From Paragyromitra xinjiangensis (Eukaryota; Ascomycota; Pezizomycetes; Pezizales; Discinaceae), in contig JBCAMK010000020.1 in NCBI GenBank assembly GCA_038503065.1, positions 930,001 to 994,000 on the forward strand: a DNA stretch of 64,000 nt. Direction: 5' to 3'. Below the pieces are notes generated by a model. It was not told the origin of the DNA. It was given only the letters and a program-made list of their open reading frames with translations, and ran no database searches. Shown one piece after another: positions 50,859-61,066 of the stretch (position 1 is its first letter; each line of letters begins with the position of its first letter). The position numbers were made by a program, and so were the translations under genes.

Positions 50859-51958
50859 TGTTTCTCGAGATCCGAAAGCTTTTTTCGTCCATTGACCATT
50901 GTGAATCGTTGGTCCAGTGGAGGGCGTGAAAAGTTACTAGTTCTACCAAAAGAAAGATCCATGGGGGCGAGTCCACCAGGAACATGGGATGGGTGAGAGG
51001 TAAAGGCGGCGGGTGCAGGGGCAATAAATTGTCCCATGTTGCTTCGGTTGGTCCCCTTCTTTTCTTCCCTTCTTGCCCTGATGCGATTATCCAGACGAAG
51101 TAGATGGGTGGTGAGGGTGTTGAAGGTGGTGGGGGGATCTGGAAGGATAACCATAGCTTCCTTGAGTTCTTCCGACATTCCATATTCCAGAGCATCCATT
51201 TTTGCCCTTTCTTCGTACATCAAGCGGCCCATGATTTGTTGGAAGTCCGCCAAATAAGCGGAAAATTCACGCTTACCTTGCCGAAGTTGGTGGAGTTCTC
51301 TTCTTGCTGTACCCATCGGGTCGGGGTCACCAAAAGCTGTTTCCAAGGCGGTGATGAGTTCGGCAGCAGATGCCCATGTGGTCAGGCCAGTGGGGAGGAC
51401 AGTGTGACGGATCTGCTCCAGAGCAGCCCCTTCCAAGCAGTTGATGGTGTACAGGACCTTGTTGTTCTTGTCGGTGAATCTGTCATGGTTGACCGAGAGC
51501 TTGGAACGGAGTTGGAGCACAAAGCCAGGGAGCTTCTCACGAGACCCGTCAAATTTTTCTGGATCTGGCATCTTTTCAGATCGGTGGGAGGCAGGACGGA
51601 GGTTCTGATCAGGTGGGGGGAGTGCCAGGGTTGCCACACGTTGGGCTTGGCCAAGTTGAGTGCGAAGGTTATTTCGCTCTTGACGAAGCCTGTTGATGGT
51701 GGAAGTGGCCTGGGTATAATTCTCGGTCAAATTGGTGAGCTGAAGCCAGGTGGTGTTGGCTGCGAGCTCCACCTGTCCCCTCTCATCTTCCAGGAGGTCG
51801 ATCTGGGCCTCTAGTCCTTGAACATGACTTAATAGCTGTGCATACAGGGCGCTGAGGTCCACTTCTGCCAGTGATTCAAAACGGGTTTGGGTAGGGAAGA
51901 TCCAGACTTCTGGAGCTGGATCATTGGTTTGTGGTGCAGGGTTGGGTACTGCTGCCAT
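50657..51958 (-). CDS. GyB gag
   Basis: From the ATG at 51958 (MAAVPNPAPQTND) a 433-residue frame is open. It has a coiled-coil-like N-terminal part near residues 30-100, then the gypsy gag core (DPEKFDGSREKLPGFVLQLRSKL, LEGAALEQI, RRELHQLRQGKREFSAYLADFQQI), and a CX2CX4HX4C knuckle (CMFCAGENHSYANC) near residue 390. The frame is also open upstream into the solo LTR, but with no ATG there. It is the only complete GyB protein in the window, in an element whose pol is dead. Confidence 0.85.
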   Translation of the reverse strand: MAAVPNPAPQTNDPAPEVWIFPTQTRFESLAEVDLSALYAQLLSHVQGLEAQIDLLEDERGQVELAANTTWLQLTNLTENYTQATSTINRLRQERNNLRTQLGQAQRVATLALPPPDQNLRPASHRSEKMPDPEKFDGSREKLPGFVLQLRSKLSVNHDRFTDKNNKVLYTINCLEGAALEQIRHTVLPTGLTTWASAAELITALETAFGDPDPMGTARRELHQLRQGKREFSAYLADFQQIMGRLMYEERAKMDALEYGMSEELKEAMVILPDPPTTFNTLTTHLLRLDNRIRARREEKKGTNRSNMGQFIAPAPAAFTSHPSHVPGGLAPMDLSFGRTSNFSRPPLDQRFTMVNGRKKLSDLEKQWRRSTGKCMFCAGENHSYANCPSAPKKPVMRGALVNTALATSSSSSGSIDPLPSFTAADVSQSLNV

Positions 51959-51977
51959 GTTGAAGTGGGTAGGGGTG

Positions 51978-52710
51978 TGTAACGGGGGTGGTCCTCTAGA
52001 CAACTGCTAAGGCTAGGTAGGAAAACGGCCGTTGCTTATACTAAAGTCAGGCTGAGATCTTAAAGTATTTTCGTGCAGTATACTCAATAATCTTAAGGGC
52101 GGAACTCGGTAATTCTCGTCACTAGGTCTCTGGTTGAAGATGGAGAAGAGCAACTGGTGGCGGGGCTCGCCAGTACTTGTAGTACTGCATGCTCGCTGCC
52201 TCTACTCAGTTCTACTCAGCTGGGGGATCCGGTTAACCCTGAATCCTGTCAGTGATCATGGGCGGTTCCCTTCGGAAGTGTTCTCTCACATTCCGCTGGA
52301 GTTCTGCACCTCATGTGCAACCGCTCCTTATGCACTGCTCTACCAGTCAGGACTCTATGATCCGCCAGCCTAGTCCTGCAGGACTACTTGCATGGCGCTG
52401 ATCAGTCCATAGTTGCGTCAGGTGTCCGCTAGAATAGTTCTCCCAGTTGCGCCGCCTATCAGCCATAGCTGGTGGGGCATGCACAGGTGGATTAGGAACT
52501 CAACCGCATTTCTATGTGCTTGATGTCATCGGAGATCTGCTACAGGCCCGTCAGCCTTAGCACCTCCGGATGTTCCTAACCACCAGGTCAGCGGGGTACT
52601 GGTGTTCCCTAGCATGTGGTAGCTACTCCACTCATGCTGGTCCTTGTACCTCTCCGTCTGCCCGGGTCTATTCTACCTTTCGCATGTAACAGCCTTGTGG
52701 GTCCGTTACA
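51978..52710 (-). repeat. Solo LTR of the GyA family with 5-bp duplication gggtg
   Basis: This is a full 733-bp LTR (tgtaacgggggtgg ... gtccgttaca). The flanks are gggtg at 51973-51977 and gggtg at 52711-52715. No GyA internal sequence adjoins it. It lies in the GyB leader just upstream of gag. A solo LTR arises by recombination between the two LTRs of an inserted element. Confidence 0.93.
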
Positions 52711-52715
52711 GGGTG

Positions 52716-53280
52716 GATCCCTAGATGATTTTGGAAATTGTGGAGGGGATCGAGTTGGTCCGTAGGTATTCGTCGTCAAGCCAGTAAGGTACTACCAGCA
52801 AAGGTTCGGGTGATTTTGAGGTTTGTTTTCGGGGTGCAGCAAAGGGAAATAATCGAGCGACGAGTTGGTAACTCCAAGAGGCTAAGGTCATGAAGTGATC
52901 CTGAGTTTAGGGATCGCTGGTAAGGGGTGTGGATGAAGAAGCAACGTAATCTCAAGGGGTGAGATCTTATCAAGCCCTTCGGTATCCCCGAAGGTAAGCA
53001 GTGCTACTTGATGGAGACCTCGCTACGATGATAGTACAATGTTTCCACAGGCCTTACGTAGTGTAAGAATCGAAGTGATTCTGGGGTGCGACAGCGACAG
53101 CGACGACGATGTTTCTGAGGTAGAAACAGAGATGTTATTTGGATAACGGTACAGCAGAAGTAAAGTAAGAGACGTTGCTTAACGAAAGAAAGAAGGAAAA
53201 GAACAGAACAACGGAAATCCATCGCTTATATATCCCACTTTCCTTTCTATGACTAAGTCATAACACACTCCTTTTTATCA
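52716..53280 (-). promoter_or_regulatory. GyB leader and presumed 5' LTR region
   Basis: On the minus strand a candidate LTR start is tgataaaaaggagtg at 53280, followed by a TATA-like tatataagcgatgg (about 53219-53232) and a pyrimidine-rich stretch. A second LTR copy is not in the window, so the LTR end and primer-binding site cannot be fixed. The TATA-like site is seen; the LTR assignment is inferred from its place upstream of gag. No gene is seen on the plus strand. Confidence 0.45.
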
Positions 53281-53336
53281 GGTGCAACCGAAACCTAAAG
53301 AAAGAAAAAGAAATCATACACTGCCTCGGTTGCACC
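53281..53336. repeat. 11-bp inverted repeat ggtgcaaccga
   Basis: The arms at 53281-53291 and 53326-53336 are perfect complements around a 34-base purine-rich loop, at the border between GyB and the transposase fragment. It may mark an element end; nothing proves this. Confidence 0.5.
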
Positions 53337-53350
53337 CACACCACAATCAC

Positions 53351-55141
53351 ATGCCCATCCTAATCCTCCGACTTCATTTCATCCATGAAAATTACCCAGA
53401 AATGGTCACTCTGACATTGGTAAAGTCTATGTGGTGCCCTAGGTGCGAATGCACCCCCGACAACTTAAGTACTCTGACTGGGGTCCCGCCTACCCCCAGG
53501 GATCCCACCCGCTATGCTCTAATGTCGACAGCGGAGCTCGAAGCCGTAGGGCAGAGGAGATTTGATTTCAAAAACTTTGCCACCCACCACATTCACTGCA
53601 ATATCTATCATGCAATCAATCCAGACCGGCTTCATCAATTACTCAAGGGCATCCTGAAGGACCATACATGGAAGTGGGTATGTACATATCTCGTACAGGA
53701 GCATGGACCACACATCATCGCTGAGATTGATCAGTGGTTCGCAGAGATACCCCTGTTTAGTGATCTGAAGAACTTCGGTCACAAATTTTCCCAGATTTCT
53801 CAGTGGACGGGGGCAAAATACAAGCACATGCTGAAGGTGTGGATCGGGGTTTTAGCACCATTTTTTAAAAGACGACCGGAGCACTTGAGATGTCTGAAAC
53901 AACTTACTGAATTCATTATGTTTGCCGGCTATCACTCCCATACAGAGAACACCCTGGAAATGATAGATAAAGCAATGGCGGGCTACGAGTCTCTTTTGGG
54001 GAACTTCGTGGAATCCAGGGACTCTGGAAACTTTGACTGCATACCAAAGCTTCACATGATGCGCCATTACATCGAGAGTATACACGACTTCGGATCATGT
54101 GACAACTCTGACACAGAGCAAAGTGAAGCCGCGCATTCCTGGATGATCAAAGAGGCCTATCGATCAACAAACAAGGTAAAGCTGCTTTTGCAAATGCTAA
54201 GATGGGAGGATAGATCGTTCAAACTTAAAGCACGAACCGCACTGCTGCAACATCTGATAAAGACCAGCTCACGATGGGCAACAGTCTGTTTATCTCTTGT
54301 GGATGAGTTACGAGTCGGTCGGAAAGAAAGGAAAACTGTCACAAGTGGGCATATTCCCAAGCAAGTTTTGATGGGAAAACTGCAGCTACTGCGCCACATC
54401 AACGTGTCAGCGTCAGAGTTGATGCCCACGTCAGAGCTGGCCCCCACGTCAGAGCTGGCCCCCACGTCAGAGTTGGTGCCCACGTCAGAGTTGGTGTCCG
54501 CGTCAGAGTTGCTGAAGCTTGTATGGGATTATCTCTTTACAATCCAATCCGGGGCGAACACTAGTTATCATTTGACACAATATCAAAGCAGTATCCCCTG
54601 GATTGCAGCACAAATGGTTATGATGGGCACAGGAGTGGTGGCCAGCTTCCCTTCTCACAACGACCCCGAGGAATTCTGCACAGAATTTGCGTGATGTGTG
54701 ACCGATTGGAGGGGAGATGGCTCCCGGTACGACCATGTCCTCATTCAAACAGAGCCTGGGGTTAGTGGGCCTAACCAGAGCTACTTCAATGGGACTGGCT
54801 TGAAGCTGGCAGAGCTCATTTGTGTTTTCACCTTCATCGACAAGGTCCCTGATGGAAATAAAGACAACGGTCGTCCAAAGTTTCGCAAAATAGGCCACGA
54901 ACTGGCGTTGGTGGAATATCTGACTGTGATGAATGCCAGTAGGCCTAACCCAAACAGCGGCATGATAGAAGTCGGTAAACAATCGGAGCTATCGGATACC
55001 GGAGTCACAACAAAGCGGAGAATTATTCCAGTGAGCCGTATATCCCGTGCTGTTCACCTCATTGCTGCAGAAGCAGGCAAAAAAGGGCGATATTTCATCA
55101 TCAACTACATCGATCTAGAGATGTTTAACACGGTTTATTAG
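53351..55141 (+). pseudogene. Plavaka/KDZ-type transposase fragment with one in-frame stop
   Basis: The first ATG is at 53351, though homology begins near SMWCPRCECTPDN and the N-terminal part of the family, with the first catalytic region, is missing. Family-like motifs include NPDRLHQLLKGILKDHTWKWV, a KFSQISQWTGAKYKHMLKV block, FCxPKLHMMRHYIESIHDFGS-like and TEQSEAAHSWMIKEAYRSTNK. A short repeat of PTSELA/V units (54420-54510) interrupts the middle. TGA at 54692-54694 stops the frame, and the same frame continues to 55141 (CVTDWRGDGSRYDHVLIQ..., ISRAVHLIAA). The family assignment rests on these motifs. Only a C-terminal part remains, so it is probably inactive. Confidence 0.65.
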
Positions 55142-55825
55142 GCAAGGTCGGCATCAGAGGGTTGGTGTCAGAGGGTCGGTGTCAGAGTGTTGGTGTCAGT
55201 GTTGGTGTCAGAGTGTTGGTGTCAGAGGCGAAGTCTGAGTGTGTTGAGATTGAGGACAACAAAGAGGGAATTCCTCCAGACCAGCAGCGTCTCATTTTCG
55301 ACGGCAAGCTAGGCCACCCAGAAGGAGTTGACTTTGCACTTGGTCCTTAGTCTTCGTGGCGGTTCCCAGTAGATCAGATGGCAACCGCAGGACGTTATTA
55401 CAGGGAATTTTTTCATATTCATGTTGGATTAGGATAGGTCTTTAGCTAGTACTTGGGGTGTTTCTGTTTCTTGTGGCATACTGGTAGCGAACATAGCGAA
55501 AGCACGTCTAGTAGTGAATCAAAGGACTTAAACTAGCAAACATAGCGAAAGCACGTAAAATAGTAGGCATGTCAGAGTTAGTGGTAGCAAATGGTAGACA
55601 TGTCAGAGTTAGCAGTAGAGTGCACGGATATTAGCGAGCATAGTAAAAGCACGCGGTAGCAAAGGTAGCAAATTGGTAGACATGTCAGAGTTGCACAGAT
55701 ATTAGCAAGCCCGGTGAAAGCCCATGGTAGCAATGGTAGCAAAATAGTGGGCACATCAGAGTGGGTGGTAGAGTGCACGGATATTGGCGGGCATCGCGAA
55801 AGACCATGAAAGGAGAGCTAACACA
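55142..55825. repeat. Degenerate short repeats with recurring GTCAGAGT, downstream of the transposase
   Basis: No gene is seen. Bases 55150-55228 hold several ggtgtcagagtgt units. Bases 55500-55800 hold variants of 'gcgaaagcacg', 'catgtcagagtt' and 'gtagagtgcacggatattag'. Such arrays often occupy the subterminal regions of DNA transposons and bind their transposase, which would fit the Plavaka fragment next to them. That link is inference. Confidence 0.5.
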
Positions 55826-56189
55826 CATCAGCAAAAATTGATAAAGCCTCCCTGGCCGCCTGGAGGTCTAGGCGGTTGGGCGGAATGTTACCCTTCTGTT
55901 AGGTTGCTGCAGCACCTTGGCGCGCCCGGGAGGCATGGTTTCTAGACCTTTGACCACCTGGAGGAGGTGGTCTCCTCCTGTAGCAAGTGGTGTAGCGGGC
56001 AGCTTCTGGGCGTGGGTGGTCCCTCACTGCCGCAGGATTTTGGCAGCAGTCCGCCCTGTAGAATGGATATGCACAGTATGCTTGTAGGGCCTGGAATATC
56101 ACTTGTATGGAACCAATATCATTGACAATTACTTTATTCCATGTATCTATCTATCTATCTATCTATGTACAAATATTGAGGGTGCAGCG

Positions 56190-56639
56190 AATCCACTATA
56201 TGTGGGAAGCTCAGGAAGCGAATCGACGACCTGCCAGAGGCAGGAAGCGAGTTGACCATGTGGCAGAAGCGGCGGAAGCTCAGGCAGCGAATCGGCCATA
56301 TGGCGGAGGCAGCGGAGGCGGCAGCAGCGAATTGGCCATATGGCGGAAGCTCAGGCAGCAAATCGACCATATGGCGCAAGCGGCGGAAGCGGTGGCAGCA
56401 AATCGACCTATTGGCGCAGGCAGCAGAGGCTGCAGCAGCGAATCGATCAATTGACTGAGGCAGCGGAAGCTCAGGCAGCGAATCAACCATATGGCAGAGG
56501 CGGAGGAAGCTCAGGCGGCGGAAGCTCAGGAGGCGGCGGAAGCTCAGGAGGCGGCGGAAGCTCAGGAGGCGGCGGAAGCTCAGGAGGCGGCGGAAGCTCA
56601 GGAGGCGGCGGAAGCTCAGGAGGCGGCGGAAACTCAGGC
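56190..56639. repeat. Minisatellite with perfect 18-bp end block
   Basis: Degenerate units of gcggaagctcaggcagcgaat are followed by about seven near-perfect 18-bp units (aggaggcggcggaagctc) at 56505-56636. The long reading frames here on both strands are repeat artefacts. Confidence 0.8.
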
Positions 56640-58701
56640 TGTAACGGACCCACAAGGCTGTTATATGCAAAAGGTAGAATAGACCCGGGCAGACGGAGAG
56701 GTACAAGGACCAGCATGAGTGGAGTAGCTACCACATGCTAGGGAACACCAGTACCCCGCTGACCTGGTGGTTAGGAACATCCGGAGGTGCTAAGGCTGAC
56801 GGGCCTGTAGCAGATCTCCGATGACATCAAGCACATAGAAATGTGGTTGAGTTCCTAATCCACCTGTGCATGCCCCACCAGCTATGGCTGATAGGCGGCG
56901 CAACTGGGAGAACTATTCTAGCGGACACCTGACGCAACTATGGACTGATCAGCGCCGTGCAAGTAGTCCTGTAGGACTAGGCTGGCGGATCATAGAGTCC
57001 TGACTGGTAGAGCAGTACATGAGGAGCGGTTGCACATGAGGTGCAGAACTCCAGCAGAATGTGAGAGAACACTTCCGAAGAGACCCGCCCATGATCACTG
57101 ACAGGATTCAGAGTTCATCAGCAAAAAAAAAATTGTGCCCAATAGGTACATATTCCGCCCGACCGCCTGCCGCGCCTGGGCAACACTGGCTGCCTGCTGC
57201 GATTCCCCCGGGCGTCGCTTGCTGCCTGCAGCGCTTCCTGGCGACCTCCCACCATCCGGCAGCGCTGGGCGGCAGCTTGAGTACTTAGCAAATTTTCGAT
57301 CGAATTTGCGATCGAATTTTTCTAAGTCCCTGAGAACTCGGGACTTAGCAAATTTCACTTCACTCGCCTCCCAGGCACTTAGCGATTTCCAAAAATCTGG
57401 AGGTCACTTAGTCATCACTTTGTAGTCGCCAAGTCGTCGCCAAGTTGTCACTTAGTTGTCGCCAAAGCAACGCCTAGTAAGACACCAATCTCCACCTCCC
57501 CCTATTCCTTCCCATCCTTCCTTCTATTGCTTCCCCCTATTCCCTCCCACCCATTCTCAACCTCGCTGTACCACTGACATCGTGACTTTTAGGCTCGAAG
57601 TACTAAGCTCTGTTTGCAAAGAAACTCCTAGATAACGTCTCGCTTCTGTTTATATGATTCCCGCTGATATGCCTCCTAGACTCGCTTTGATCCGCTGCTT
57701 CAACTTCCGCTGCCTCCGCTGGCTGCTTGCTTCCGCCTAAGCGAGCTCAGCAGACAGCTCAATTCGCTGCCTCAGCTTCCTGAGCTTCCGCCGCCTCCTA
57801 GAGGTCGTCGATCCGCTGCCTGAGCTTCCTGCGCCTGCGCCAATAGGTCAATTCGCTGCCTGAGCTTCTGCTGCTTGCGCCATATGGTCAATTCGCTGCC
57901 TGAGCCTGAGCCTGCGCCTGCGCCAATAGGTCAATTCGCTGCCTGAGCTTCCTGCGCCTGCGCCAATAGGTTGATTCGCTGCCTGAACCTGAGCCTGAGC
58001 CTGCGCCAATAGGTCAATTCGCTGCCTGCCTCTGGCAGGTCGTCGACTCACTGGTGCAGCTTCCACAGAAGCTAGTTTAGCTGCACCCTCGATATTTGTA
58101 CATAGATAGATATATAGATAGATACATAGAATAAAGCAATTGTCAATGATATTGGTTCCATACAAGTGATTCCCGAATATTCCAGGCCCTACTGCACAAA
58201 TCCATTCTACAGGGCGAACTGCTGCCAAAATCCTGCGGCAGCGAGGGACCACCCACGCCCAGAAGCAGCCCACTACACCACTTGCTACAGGATGAAACGA
58301 CCTTCTCCAGGCGGTCAAAGGTCTAGAAACCATGCCTCCCGGGCGCGCCGAGGTGCTGCAGCAACCTAGCAGAAGGGTAACATTCCGCCCAACCGCCTAG
58401 ACCTCCAGGCGGCCAGGGCGGCTTTATTGATTTTTGCTGATGTTAACCGGATCCCCCAGCTGAGTAGAACTGAGTAGAGGCAGCGAGCATGCAGTACTAC
58501 AAGTACTGGCGAGACCCGCCACCAGTTGCTCTTCTCCATCTTCAACCAGGGACCTAGTGATGAGAATTACCAAGTTCCGCCCTTAAGATTATTGAGTATA
58601 CTGCACGAAAATACTTTAAGATCTCAGCCTGACTTTAGTATAAGCAATGGCCGTCTTCCTACCTAGCCTTAGCAGTTGTCTAGAGGACCACCCCCGTTAC
58701 A
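56640..58701 (+). repeat. Solo GyA-family LTR with duplication caggc, itself split by a CATCAGC element
   Basis: The two pieces 56640-57115 and 58445-58701 add up to exactly 733 bp (476 + 257) and match the GyA LTR. The flanks are caggc at 56635-56639 and caggc at 58702-58706. It lies in the minisatellite of copy ii. Confidence 0.92.
57116..58442. mobile_element. CATCAGC element (copy iii), complete, 1327 bp, inside the solo LTR
   Basis: It starts catcagcaaaaaaaaaattg and ends ttgatttttgctgatg, with terminal inverted repeats catcagcaaaaa. The flanks are tt at 57114-57115 and tt at 58443-58444; the uninterrupted LTR has a single tt here, so the target duplication is 2 bp. It runs in the opposite direction to copy ii: the unique part, minisatellite and (TATC)n come in reverse order. 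No protein is coded. Confidence 0.87.
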
Positions 58702-59360
58702 CAGGCAGCCAATTGATCAGCCAATTGAGCTCGCTTAGGCGGAAGCAGTGAAGCAGGCAGCCGGCGGAGGCAGAGGAAGCTGAAGCAGCGAATGGAAGCA
58801 AGTCTAAGAGGCATATCAGCTGGAGTCATATAAACGGAAGCGAGACGTTACCTAGGAGGTTCTTTGCAAGCAGAGCTTAGTACTTCGAGCCTAAAAGTCA
58901 CGATGTTAGCAAAGTCCTATGGTACAGCGAGGTTGAGAACGGGTGGGAGGGAATAGGGGGAAGCAATAGTCGGAAGGGCGGGAAGCAATAGGGGGAGGTG
59001 GAGATTGGTGTCTTACTAGGCGTTGCTTTGGCGACGACTAAGCGACGACTTGGCGACTACAAAGTGATGACTAAGCGACCTCCAGATTTTTGAAAATCGC
59101 TAAGTGCCAGTGCCTGGCAGGAGACGAAGTGAATTTTGCTAAGTGCCGGGTTTTTAGGGACTTAGAAAAAATTAGATCCCAAATTTGCTAAGTACTCAAG
59201 CTGCCGCCCAGCGCTGCCAGATGGTAGGAGGTCACCCAGAAGCGCTGCAGGCAGCAAGTGGCACCTGGGGAAAGCGCAGCAGGCAGCTAGTGTCGCCCGG
59301 GCGCAGCAGGCGGTCGGGCAGAATATGTACCTATTGGGCACAATTTTTTTTTTGCTGATG

Positions 59361-59552
59361 CACAAAGCCTCCCAAAAGTATACGGGAAGGCTACGAGATT
59401 GTTTGCTAAAGGCGCCATGCGCTTTGAGAGACTACCAAAAGCACGGATATGCTATGGGAGGTGTGTGGTAGGACCCATATGTTACGCGAGGCTACCGGAA
59501 ATTGCTAAATTTTACCGTGGCCTACGACTTTTTTGGGGCTTTTCGCAACGCA
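59361..59552. other. Gap without recognised feature
   Basis: These 190 bases between two CATCAGC elements contain short phrases such as ggaggc, ctaccaaaagcacgg and atatgctatggg that resemble the repeats at 55500-55800. They may be the continuation of that host sequence on the other side of copy ii. No gene is seen. Confidence 0.4.
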
Positions 59553-61066
59553 GGCCTAAAAGTCACGATGTCAACAAAGTACTTTGGTACAGCGAGGTGG
59601 GGAATGGGTGGGAGTGAATAGGGGGAGGAGTGTAAGACCGGTACTTCGCACCACTACTGAATTCTAAGCGAAGCTTTATATAGCTCTCTAGACTCTGTAA
59701 CTCGACCGGCTACTATCCGTAGCACAATACCTGAGCGCACGTCCTGACAACTTCTTATGAACCACACAAAGGCAACAATAGTTTAAGCGAGATAAGGGTC
59801 AGAGCTGTTCCGTTGAAAGAACTTTCTCAATAGAAAGGACACGAGTGTTGAAGCGCGAAGCTATGCTAAACAACTCGATACGCAGGAGAATTTATCACGG
59901 AACAAAGTATGTTGGTAACAAAATAATATTGATAAGGCTTGTTCTTCCTCGATGATGCTCGACTCAGAATTGACGTCCAATGCAAGAGTATTTATATCCC
60001 GTCCTCTTTACTACTGTGTGTTCTTTGTAGCTTGGGTCGACGGACTAAACTATTTACTATTACAAATTGAACTAACTCGCTTATCCATTTATCCGACATC
60101 CTATCGGCGAAGCCGATATCTCCAACTTCCGACGCTAACCCCTCGTTCAGTAATCCTCAGATCGCCTCGGTTCGACGTGGCAATGATACGGTTGCGACGG
60201 TTGCGTTCGCCCGATCGAGTAGGTGGTTACACGATATTGTTTTGTTGCGACAGCTGGTGTTTGGAGCCCCGTAGCGCGGGCAGGAGACCTCTGATGACTA
60301 ATCCGAATAGCCCACGTGACTCGGCGCCCCAAGTTGCCCTATGAAGACCTCTCATACATACCCTCCGGGTCACGTTCCGCGGGAAGGGCGCCGTTGACGA
60401 CCAAAGGGTTACTTTTAGTCTCCGGGACGCGGATATTTTGCGGGTGTCCCCCCTTCTCGATCCAGCGCTGCCAGCAGCGCAAGCGAAGGCAGGGTAACGG
60501 CCGGGTAACCGGGGAAGGCAGGGTAACTGCCTGGGAATAGGCAGGGAAGGCCAATATCGCAACAGGCAGCCACAGAGGGGTCCAACGAAGACGGGAAGGT
60601 GACCAAATGGAAGGTAGGGTAACTCCCTACGTAGGTAGGGTAACAGGGAGACCACTGCACGCCTATAGCCATAGGTATAACAAGGAGAGATGGGAAGGAA
60701 TAGGGGGAGGTGGAGATTGCTGTCTTACTAGGCGTTGCTTTGGTGACGACTTGGCGACGACTTGGCGACTACAAAGTGATGACTAAGCGACCTCCAAATT
60801 TTTTGAAAATCACTAAGTGCCTGGGAGGCAAGTGAAGTGAATTCTGCTAAGTCCCGAGTTCTCAGGGACTTAGAAAAATTCAATCGAAAAATGCTAAGTA
60901 CTTAAGCTGCTGCCCAGTGCTGCCGGATGGTAGGAGGTCGCCTGGAAGCGCTGCTGGCAGCAAGCGGCACCTGGGGAAAGCGCAGCAGGCAGCTAGTGTC
61001 GCCTGGGCGCAGCAGGCGGTCGGGCGGAATATGTACCTATTGGGCGCAATTTTTTTTTTGCTGATG
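59553..61066. mobile_element. CATCAGC element (copy iv), left part lost, interrupted by LTR-e
   Basis: Homology to copy ii starts at cctaaaagtcacgatg (59553) and runs to the terminal ...gcgcaattttttttttgctgatg at 61066, with LTR-e (59631-60682) in between. The left terminal repeat and minisatellite are absent. Confidence 0.75.
59631..60682 (+). repeat. LTR-e, solo LTR of a third LTR family (1052 bp, duplication aggag)
   Basis: It starts tgtaagaccggtac and ends aggtataaca. The flanks are aggag at 59626-59630 and aggag at 60683-60687. It contains a TATA-like gagtatttatatcccg at about 59986-60001. One block matches LTR-f at 48976-49090. No internal element sequence is present. Confidence 0.85.

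Larger units (their letters stand above)
49336..53280 (-). mobile_element. GyB, degenerate second gypsy family (gag, protease, partial reverse transcriptase)
   Basis: On the minus strand gag (50657-51958) is followed by an overlapping pol frame with protease and part of reverse transcriptase. Pol is broken by a stop, by a CATCAGC insertion with deletion (49508-49752) and by LTR-f. A GyA solo LTR (51978-52710) sits 19 bases upstream of the gag ATG. The leader and presumed 5' LTR lie in 52716-53280. RNase H, integrase and 3' LTR are absent. Confidence 0.8.
55826..59360. mobile_element. CATCAGC element (copy ii), interrupted by a solo LTR
   Basis: It begins catcagcaaaaattgataaagcc and ends gcacaattttttttttgctgatg. 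The flanks are ca on both sides (caca also fits). Without the LTR insertion at 56640-58701 it is about 1.5 kb. Order: terminal repeat, a 270-base unique part, (TATC)n, minisatellite (56190-56639), then after the LTR a unique part with cttagtacttcgagcc, aagcgacgactt-type repeats and the other terminal repeat. No transposase is coded, so it is non-autonomous. Confidence 0.8.

Noticed and set aside
52970..53040. Possible small structured RNA gene (palindromic ccttcggtatccccgaagg)
   Set aside because: The short hairpin lies in the presumed GyB LTR. I could not match it to tRNA, 5S rRNA or another RNA family, and there are no internal promoter boxes of tRNA type.
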